Origin: Acidimicrobiales bacterium
Lineage (GTDB): Bacteria > Actinomycetota > Acidimicrobiia > Acidimicrobiales > Palsa-688
Assembly: GCA_019241495.1 (NCBI GenBank)
Contig: JAFAWZ010000185.1
Coordinates: 1 to 20,258, forward strand
Direction of reading: 5' to 3'
Length of the DNA stretch: 20,258 nt
Positions 14,897 to 20,258 of the stretch are shown piece by piece (position 1 is the stretch's first letter; each line of letters begins with the position of its first letter). The notes under the pieces are model-generated. The model was given only the letters and a program-made list of their open reading frames with translations. It had not been told where the DNA came from and made no database searches. The translations under genes and the position numbers were made by a program.

Positions 14897-15592
14897 GTGA
14901 CGACGACGGCTGCGGGACCCCGTACGAACGGGCAGCGGACAAGTGAGCGTGCCCGACCTCGGGTCACGCGCGGCTCGGGACGCCACCGCCAGCTTCCCCT
15001 GGTCATTGTCGGCGTGCTGCTGGTACTCGGCTGCGCCCTCGCCTTTGTCGACGCGACGCTGCGTCTGGGTAGCCGGGAGGAGGTGCTGGTGGTCGCCCAG
15101 CCGGTCGCCGCCGGCCAGGTTGTCACCGGCGCCGATCTGCGGGTAGCGCGGGTGTCGACGGGCAGCGGTCTCGATGTCGTGCTCGCCGGCGAGGAGGCGA
15201 CGGTGGTGGGCCGCCGCGCTGCGGTGCCGTTGGTGGCCGGCGCGTTGTTGACCGCGGGCGAGGTCGGGAATGCGCCCGCGGTCGGGTCGGGGTCGGACGT
15301 GGTCGCGGTGGGGCTGAAGGCGGGCGCCTACCCGCCTGAGCTCGCTCCGGGTGATCGGGTACAGATCGTGCCGGTCGCCTCCGGTTCTTCCTCTTCGTCG
15401 GGTGACGGCACTGGGAGTGCGACCAGTGGGAGTCCGGTGGCGGCGACGGTCTTGTCGATCGTGACGGCCCCGTCGGATTCGGATACCCCGACGGTGTTCT
15501 CGCTGCAGGTCTTGACCGGTGACGCGGACGAGGTGGCGGCGCTGGCGGCGGGGGGGCAGGCCAGCTTGGTCGAGGTCGGGGCGGGGAGCTGA
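14897..15592 (+). CDS. CpaB-like SAF-domain pilus assembly protein
   Basis: A 231-aa protein with a basic N-terminus, one transmembrane helix (about residues 33-52, LPLVIVGVLLVLGCALAFVD) and an extracytoplasmic SAF domain: VLVVAQPVAAGQVVTGADLR, then VVGRRAAVPLVAGALLTAGE. This is the CpaB/RcpC pattern. A second half with DVVAVGLKAGAYPPELAPGD and RVQIVPV matches the CpaB C-terminal domain, with a Ser/Gly insertion. In diderms CpaB joins the secretin; in this presumably monoderm bacterium it may guide the pilus through the cell wall. GTG 14897 is used, with a purine-rich GGGACGGGAGCAAG ahead. The next gene starts 2 bp after the stop. Confidence 0.82.
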   Translation: MTTTAAGPRTNGQRTSERARPRVTRGSGRHRQLPLVIVGVLLVLGCALAFVDATLRLGSREEVLVVAQPVAAGQVVTGADLRVARVSTGSGLDVVLAGEEATVVGRRAAVPLVAGALLTAGEVGNAPAVGSGSDVVAVGLKAGAYPPELAPGDRVQIVPVASGSSSSSGDGTGSATSGSPVAATVLSIVTAPSDSDTPTVFSLQVLTGDADEVAALAAGGQASLVEVGAGS

Positions 15593-15594
15593 CC

Positions 15595-16440
15595 GTGACG
15601 GTGGTGGCTTTCGGCTCGGTCCGCTCGTGCGGGGTCACCACTTTGGCCCTCGCCGTGGCGGCGACGTGGTCACCCGAGCGGCGGGTGTTGCTGGTCGAGG
15701 CCGATCCGGCTGGCGGCACGCTGGCGGCGGCGTCGGGATGGCCGGCCGAGCCGAGTCTGGTGTCGCTGGCCGCGTCGGCGCGCCGGGGTGGCGACCCGAG
15801 CCTGGTGTGGGAGCACTGCAACCGCCTGCCCGGCGACGCCTCCATCCTCGCCGCCCCGGCGTTGGGCGAGCAGGCAGCGAGCGCTCTGGGGCTGCTCGGC
15901 CCGCTGTTGGGCCGGGTGGTCGAGTTGGACGGCGACGTGCTGGTGGACTGCGGCCGGCTCGACCATGGCTCGCCGGCTAACGGGATTTGGGAGCGGGCGG
16001 ACCGGCCGGTCCTGGTATGTCGACCGCGGTTGGCGGACCTGCAGGCATTGGCGTCCTGGGCGGAAAACCGCAGCCTCGACTGCCGGGTGGGGTTGGTGAC
16101 CGTCGGTGACGGTCCCTATCTCGACTCGGAGGTCACCGAGGCGCTCGGGTTGCAGGTCCTGGGCCGGATGCCGTGGGATCCCGACGCGGCAGAGGCGCTG
16201 TTCTCGGTGCCGGCTTCGGCCCGCCAGGTGCGCCTGGCCCCGTTGGTGCGCGCCGCGCGCACGCTGGCCGACCGGCTCACTCTGCACCCCACGGTGGCGG
16301 CGGGAGACGGAGCGGAACCGACTGGCAGCAAGAGGGCCGGCTGGGCGGTTGCTGCTGTCGGGAACCGGCTGTGGCGGCCGTGGCGAACCGACACCGCGCC
16401 GCATTCGAACGGCAACGTCCCCGAGGAGGCGGAACGGTGA
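15595..16440 (+). CDS. CpaE/TadZ-like protein with degenerate P-loop
   Basis: A 281-aa member of the MinD/ParA-like group by layout: N-terminal VVAFGSVRSCGVTTLALAVA, then VLLVEADPAGGTLAAASGWP (ParA-type D-P-A-G-G), DGDVLVDCGRL (the VxxD strand) and RPVLVCRPRLADLQALASWA. In place of the ATPase loop KGGVGKTT the sequence is SVRSCGVTT: both the signature lysine and the P-loop lysine are lost. TadZ/CpaE proteins localise the pilus machine and include members with atypical Walker A motifs; this one probably does not hydrolyse ATP. The N-terminal receiver-like domain of classical CpaE is absent. The stop overlaps the cpaF GTG by 4 bp. Confidence 0.82.
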   Translation: MTVVAFGSVRSCGVTTLALAVAATWSPERRVLLVEADPAGGTLAAASGWPAEPSLVSLAASARRGGDPSLVWEHCNRLPGDASILAAPALGEQAASALGLLGPLLGRVVELDGDVLVDCGRLDHGSPANGIWERADRPVLVCRPRLADLQALASWAENRSLDCRVGLVTVGDGPYLDSEVTEALGLQVLGRMPWDPDAAEALFSVPASARQVRLAPLVRAARTLADRLTLHPTVAAGDGAEPTGSKRAGWAVAAVGNRLWRPWRTDTAPHSNGNVPEEAER

Positions 16441-17750
16441 CCGTGGATAACGCATTGGTGGCGGGACTCCGAACGGAGGTGCTGGCCGCCCTGTCCGAGC
16501 GGGAACGGGATCTCGCCATCCAGGGTCGCCCTGCGCTGAGTCCGGCGGACGAGCAGGCGTTGGGCCGCCAGTTGATCGCCGAAGCGTTGGAGCGCCGCGC
16601 TTCCCAGGCACTACGGGACCGCCAGTCGATGCTGTCGGGACCGGAGGAGGACGAGCTGACTCACGCCGCCTTCGACGCGCTTTTCCGCTTGAACCGGCTG
16701 CAGCGATTGTTGGACGACCCTGATATCGAGAACATCAACGCCAACGGGGCCGACCAGGTGTGGGTCCGCTACGCCGACGGGCGCCGCGAACAGGTGGAGC
16801 CCATCGCCGCCAGTGATGCGGAGCTGGAGGAGATGTTGCGCACCGCGGCAGCGAGGACCGGGATCGGAGAGCGCCGCTTCGACCGGGGCTCACCGCGTCT
16901 GTCGTTGCAGTTGCCGGACGGCTCCCGGCTGTTCGCGCTGATGGCGGTGTCGGCCCGGCCGTGTCTCTCGATCCGCCGCCACCGCTATCTGCGGGTCACC
17001 GCGGATGACCTGATGAAGCTGGGCACTCTCGACCTCGGCCTGAGGGAGTTTGTCCGGGCGGCCATGTGGGCCCGTAAGAGCTGCATCATTTGCGGTGGAA
17101 CCGGGGCCGGCAAGACCACCCTGTTGAGGGCCATGGCCGCCGACATCCCGCCATCGGAGCGGCTGGTCACCATCGAGGACTCTCTCGAGCTCGGCCTCGA
17201 CCGCTTCGGTGACCTGCATCCCGACGTCGTGGCGTTGGAGGCCCGAGAACCGAACCTCGAAGGTGAGGGCGGGGTCAGCTTGGCCGAGCTGGTCCGCTGG
17301 GCGCTACGGATGAGCCCGGACCGGGTGATCGTCGGCGAGGCCCGCGGGGAAGAAGTCCTCGCGCTGCTCAACGCCATGTCGCAGGGCACCGACGGGTCGA
17401 TGGCCACGCTGCATGCCTCCAGCTCTCGTGGCGCGTTCTCCAAGCTGGCCACCTACGCGGTGCAGGCCCCCGAGCGGCTGCCGTTGGAGGCCACCAACCT
17501 GTTGGTCGCCAACGCTGTCCACTTTGTCATCCACCTGACCCAAAACGGCGACCGCCGCTACGTCACTTCGGTGCGCGAGGTGATCGACGCCGAAGGTCCC
17601 ATGGTGATCAGCAACGAGATCTTCCGCCCCGGTCCCGACGGCCGGGCCGTGCCCGGGGCGCCGATACGCAACGACACCTTGGACCAGCTGGTCGAGGTCG
17701 GCTTCGACCCTGGCCTGTTGGACCGCCCGCAGGGTTGGTGGGAGACATGA
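16437..17750 (+). CDS. cpaF: CpaF/TadA secretion ATPase
   Basis: A 437-aa type II/IV secretion-family ATPase that powers Tad pilus assembly at the cytoplasmic face. The N-terminal domain includes LLDDPDIENINANGADQVWV and the LPDGSRLFALMAVSARPCLS core. The Walker A motif GGTGAGKTT lies at about residues 220-228, followed by the acidic box RLVTIEDSLELGL, the Walker B region RVIVGEARGEEVLALLNAMS and the His box GTDGSMATLHASS. All catalytic motifs are intact. GTG 16437 overlaps the cpaE-like stop (GTGA), and the TGA overlaps the tadB ATG, so translation is coupled on both sides. The C-terminal extension is typical of actinobacterial members. Confidence 0.95.
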   Translation: MTVDNALVAGLRTEVLAALSERERDLAIQGRPALSPADEQALGRQLIAEALERRASQALRDRQSMLSGPEEDELTHAAFDALFRLNRLQRLLDDPDIENINANGADQVWVRYADGRREQVEPIAASDAELEEMLRTAAARTGIGERRFDRGSPRLSLQLPDGSRLFALMAVSARPCLSIRRHRYLRVTADDLMKLGTLDLGLREFVRAAMWARKSCIICGGTGAGKTTLLRAMAADIPPSERLVTIEDSLELGLDRFGDLHPDVVALEAREPNLEGEGGVSLAELVRWALRMSPDRVIVGEARGEEVLALLNAMSQGTDGSMATLHASSSRGAFSKLATYAVQAPERLPLEATNLLVANAVHFVIHLTQNGDRRYVTSVREVIDAEGPMVISNEIFRPGPDGRAVPGAPIRNDTLDQLVEVGFDPGLLDRPQGWWET

Positions 17751-18616
17751 GCGCCCTGGCCGGAATCTGCGGCGCCGGGGTTGGCCTCGGTGTGCTGCTG
17801 GTGGTTGCCGGATGGCGCGGTGTCGGTCTTCCTCACCCCACCCGCCGTTTGAACCGGCTGAAGGTCGAGCGGGCCAACCTGCGTATCGGCCTGGCGGTCG
17901 GCGCCGGGGTGGTCGTCGGGGCGGCCACCGGGTGGCCGGTGGGCGCCATTCTGGCCGGCTTGGCCGGGTGGGGCGCGCCGGGCCTGTTGGGCGGCGCACG
18001 CCGCCACCAGGCGGCCGTGGGGCGCATCGAAGCTATCGCCGGGTGGGCGGAGATGTTGCGCGACACGATGGCGGGCTCGGCCGGCCTGGAGCAGGCCATC
18101 ATCGCCACCGCCTCCCTGGCGCCGTTGGCCATCCGGGGCGAGGTAGCCACGCTGGCGGTCCGTCTGGAAGGCGAACGCCTCGGCCCGGCACTGCGGGCCT
18201 TCGCGGACGACGTGGCCGACCCGACCTGTGACCTGGTTGTCGCCGCCTTGGTGCTCGCTGCCGAGCATCAGGCCCAGCGCCTCGGGGAGCTGCTCGGTTC
18301 CCTCGCGGCGGCCGCGCGGGACCAGGCCACCATGCGCCTTCGGGTCGAAGCCGGCCGAGCCCGGACTCGTACCTCGGTCAAGGTCATCGTCGGTGCCACC
18401 GGCGCCCTGGTGCTCGCGCTGGCCTTATTCAACCGCAGTTACCTGTCCCCATACGACAGCGCCAACGGCCAGCTGGTCCTGGTCTTGGTCGGCGGGGTGT
18501 TCGCGGTGGCGTTCACCTGGCTGGCCCGCATGACCCGTCCCGTCGTCGTCGACCGCTTCCTCACAGAGACGCCCGGGTTCGCGATTTCCGAAACAACGTC
18601 AGGAATCCGGTCGTGA
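17747..18616 (+). CDS. tadB: TadB-like inner-membrane platform protein
   Basis: A 289-aa polytopic membrane protein of the type II secretion F family. Two N-terminal hydrophobic regions (LAGICGAGVGLGVLLVVAGW, and IGLAVGAGVVVGAATGWPVG) precede the cytosolic helical T2SSF domain (RIEAIAGWAEMLRDTMAGSA, GLEQAIIATASLAPLAIRGE, AEHQAQRLGELLGSLAAAAR). Two C-terminal helices follow (VIVGATGALVLALALF, LVLVLVGGVFAVAFTWLARM). It forms the membrane platform with TadC and is driven by CpaF. The ATG overlaps the cpaF stop, and its TGA overlaps the tadC GTG. Confidence 0.9.
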   Translation: MSALAGICGAGVGLGVLLVVAGWRGVGLPHPTRRLNRLKVERANLRIGLAVGAGVVVGAATGWPVGAILAGLAGWGAPGLLGGARRHQAAVGRIEAIAGWAEMLRDTMAGSAGLEQAIIATASLAPLAIRGEVATLAVRLEGERLGPALRAFADDVADPTCDLVVAALVLAAEHQAQRLGELLGSLAAAARDQATMRLRVEAGRARTRTSVKVIVGATGALVLALALFNRSYLSPYDSANGQLVLVLVGGVFAVAFTWLARMTRPVVVDRFLTETPGFAISETTSGIRS

Positions 18617-19518
18617 TCGCCGCACTGGTCTGCGGGGCCGGAGTCGGTGCCGGCCTGTGGCTGATCGTCCGGGGACTCTTCCCGCCACGCCCAAGCCTGG
18701 CCCATGCGCTGGCCCAGCTGCGCCGCCTGCCCGAGCCCGCCCCCGTCCTCACCCCCGAGCCCGAAGGCGGGTTCGCGGCCCGCCTCGGCCGACCTTTGGC
18801 GGACGTGCTCGCCCGGTCGAAATCAGACTGGCTGCTACCTAGCAAGGTCCGCCAAGACCTCGCCGTGTTAGGCCGCATCCCCGAACGCCACCTGGCCGAG
18901 AAGGTCACCCTGGCGCTGGCCGGCCTGCTGTTCGCCCCCGCCATCGCCGTGCTCCTCGCCCTGGGCGGCGCCCATCTGCCACTGGTCGTGCCGCTGTGGG
19001 CGTCGCTGATCTTCATGGTCGCCGGGTTCTTCGCGCCTGACCTCGGCGTGCATGCTGAGGCCACCCGACGCCGACGCGATTTCCGTCACGCCCTCTCCTC
19101 GTTTCTCGATCTTGTGGTGGTGGCTCTCGCCGGTGGCGGGGGCGTCGAGACCGCTCTGGCCGACGCGGCGTCGGTCGGCTCGGGATGGGCGTTCGGTTAT
19201 CTGCGCCGGGCGCTCGACCAGGCCCGCCTGGCCCGCCAAACCCCTTGGGCCGCCCTCGGCCGGCTCGGCCAGCAGCTCGGGATCACCGAGCTGTCCGAGC
19301 TGGCGGCGTCGGTGGCGCTGGCTGGCACCGAAGGCGCCAAGGTCCGTGCCAGCCTGGCCGCCAAGGCCGCCTCGTTGCGCACCCATCAGCTGGCCGAAGC
19401 CGAGACCGCCGACCAGGCCGCCTCCGAGCGCATGAGCCTCCCGGTGGTGCTGCTCTTCGCCGGCTTCCTTCTCTTTCTTGGCTACCCGGCAGTCCAAAAA
19501 GTGCTGACCGGGTTGTGA
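18613..19518 (+). CDS. tadC: TadC-like inner-membrane platform protein
   Basis: A 301-aa partner of TadB. An N-terminal helix (ALVCGAGVGAGLWLIVRGLF) and a linker lead to a central hydrophobic pair (LALAGLLFAPAIAVLLALGG and LVVPLWASLIFMVAGFFAPD). The T2SSF domain follows (RRRDFRHALSSFLDLVVVAL, AGGGGVETALADAASVGSGW, QQLGITELSELAASVALAGT), then a final helix VVLLFAGFLLFLGYPAVQKV. GTG 18613 overlaps the tadB stop. A 94-bp gap, the longest in the operon, separates it from the pilin gene, which may allow separate control of pilin level. Confidence 0.9.
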   Translation: MIAALVCGAGVGAGLWLIVRGLFPPRPSLAHALAQLRRLPEPAPVLTPEPEGGFAARLGRPLADVLARSKSDWLLPSKVRQDLAVLGRIPERHLAEKVTLALAGLLFAPAIAVLLALGGAHLPLVVPLWASLIFMVAGFFAPDLGVHAEATRRRRDFRHALSSFLDLVVVALAGGGGVETALADAASVGSGWAFGYLRRALDQARLARQTPWAALGRLGQQLGITELSELAASVALAGTEGAKVRASLAAKAASLRTHQLAEAETADQAASERMSLPVVLLFAGFLLFLGYPAVQKVLTGL

Positions 19519-19567
19519 AAAAGCGATGGGTTCATGCCATCCCACACACCGACCGCCGGACCAAGAG

Positions 19568-19612
19568 AAAGGCCAACAGAAAGGAAAACCCCCCAATGAA
19601 AGGACAACCGCA
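19568..19612 (+). promoter_or_regulatory. Purine-rich pilin leader with three AAAGG motifs
   Basis: AAAGG occurs at 19568-19572, 19580-19584 and 19599-19603 in an A-rich leader that stands out from the GC-rich surroundings. The third, as AAAGGA, ends 8 nt before the GTG at 19613 and is the likely ribosome binding site. A 10-codon frame (ATG 19596 to TGA 19628) overlaps the pilin start. A GATGG-N7-CCATC hairpin lies upstream near 19523-19545. Confidence 0.4.
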
Positions 19613-19828
19613 GTGTTCCCCGAGCTGATCGTCATCCGCCACCTCTTCACCGTCCTGCACGGCCGGTGGCAGGCGCTGCGGGCCGACCCCGAAGCCGCCT
19701 ACTCCACCGAGGCGGTGATCGTCACCGCCCTCTTGGCCGGACTGGCGTTAACCGCGGTGGGGATTATCGTCTACAAGGTCGTCACCGCCGCCAACAACAT
19801 CACCACCAACAGCGGCAGCGGGGGCTGA
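19613..19828 (+). CDS. Small Flp-type pilin-like protein
   Basis: A 71-aa protein: a short basic leader of about 30 residues (FPELIVIRHLFTVLHGRWQA), then RADPEAAYSTEAVIVTALLA and a hydrophobic helix to GIIVYKVVTAANNI, ending in a Gly/Ser tail. This is the size and plan of actinobacterial Flp pilins. The class III processing site normally reads G|xxxxE; here A|AYSTE fits with Ala in place of Gly, followed by the transmembrane segment. GTG 19613 is chosen from AAAGGA at the correct distance; a longer in-frame start at 19526 would add a non-pilin-like charged leader. It follows tadC and precedes the tadE-like gene, as expected for the major pilin. Confidence 0.8.
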   Translation: MFPELIVIRHLFTVLHGRWQALRADPEAAYSTEAVIVTALLAGLALTAVGIIVYKVVTAANNITTNSGSGG

Positions 19829-19837
19829 CCCTCGGCC

Positions 19838-20258
19838 ATGGGCGCCCGGCGACCCCCAGACCGCACCCCACAACGGCGACGGCGGTGGCGGTGGCGTGCC
19901 GTGGCCCGAGATGAGCGCGGCGCCGTCTCCGCTGAGCTCGTCATCGCCACCCCGCTACTCCTTCTGCTGATCATGGGAGTGATCCAGTTCGCCTTGTGGG
20001 AGCACGCCGAGCACATCGCGACCGCCGTCGCCCAACAAGGCGTCTCCGTCGGCCGTCTCCAAGGCGAGACCGCCGCGAACGGCCAGAACCAGGCACAAAG
20101 CGTTCTCGACCAGCTCGGCCCGACCGTCCTCGCCGGCTCCAAGATCACCGCCGCCCGCACCGCGCAAATGACCACGGTGACGGTCACCGGTCACGCCGAG
20201 AGCATCATCGGGCTCTTCAGCCTGCCCGTGAAGGCCACCGCGTCCGGCGCCACCGAGA
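19838..20258 (+). CDS. TadE-like pseudopilin (cut by window end)
   Basis: The first 140 residues of a TadE-type protein, open to the window edge. A very basic N-terminus (MGARRPPDRTPQRRRRWRWR) is followed by the processing-like motif RG|AVSAE and the hydrophobic stretch LVIATPLLLLLIMGVIQFAL. The rest is a small extracellular domain starting WEHAEHIATAVAQQGVSVGR, with QNQAQSVLDQLGPTVLAGSK and a beta-rich TTVTVTGHAESIIGLFSLPV. This matches TadE-family minor pilins. The ATG at 19838 is 9 bp after the pilin stop. The C-terminus lies outside the window. Confidence 0.85.
   Translation, partial: MGARRPPDRTPQRRRRWRWRAVARDERGAVSAELVIATPLLLLLIMGVIQFALWEHAEHIATAVAQQGVSVGRLQGETAANGQNQAQSVLDQLGPTVLAGSKITAARTAQMTTVTVTGHAESIIGLFSLPVKATASGATE

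Noticed and set aside
15670..16611. 313-aa minus-strand frame in the Tad operon
   Set aside because: It is a shadow of the cpaE-like and cpaF genes; Arg/Pro/Gln composition and no motif.

Overview
This is a high-GC window that reads as actinobacterial. GTG starts are common, genes often overlap as ATGA/GTGA, an F420-type luciferase-like oxidoreductase is present, several promoters place the -10 box 5-7 nt before the start codon (leaderless transcripts), and there is a monoderm-style Tad pilus operon without a secretin. A lineage such as Acidimicrobiia or another deep actinobacterial group would fit, but that is inference and no rRNA or tRNA gene is present to test it.

Layout. 1-476 holds no intact gene, only a strong inverted repeat and an orphan coding tail. 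477-1539 is a divergent HxlR regulator / NTF2-like enzyme pair. 1679-2045 is a decayed IS256-family end. 2249-3208 is an epoxide-hydrolase-type alpha/beta hydrolase. 3250-4539 is a wreck in which the N-terminal third of an IS1182-type transposase is joined to the frameshifted C-terminal part of a conserved actinobacterial protein of unknown function. 4637-8996 is the most interesting accessory block: a divergent SDR-like protein, a DHA2-type MFS exporter, a membrane-anchored blue-copper protein and a PadR regulator. Three near-identical inverted repeats lie at the SDR, exporter and padR starts, so this looks like one PadR-controlled regulon. 9142-10735 is a TetR / F420-dependent oxidoreductase operon on the minus strand. 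10989-12589 is a second, divergent TetR translationally coupled to a glyceraldehyde-3-phosphate dehydrogenase. 12640-13207 contains an AraC-type HTH remnant and a short HxlR regulator.

13428 to the window end is a tightly packed Tad/Flp pilus operon: lipoprotein, exported PKD-like protein, CpaB-like SAF protein, CpaE/TadZ-like protein with a degenerate P-loop, CpaF ATPase, TadB, TadC, a small Flp-type pilin and the start of a TadE-like pseudopilin cut by the window edge. CpaF powers the TadB/TadC inner-membrane platform that assembles the pilin. The lipoprotein and PKD protein at the front are probably surface or envelope accessories.

Apart from the pilus locus, the window is mostly one-regulator/one-enzyme modules (HxlR, PadR, TetR, TetR, HxlR) separated by transposon debris. 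This is typical of an accessory island of inducible detoxification or transport functions.
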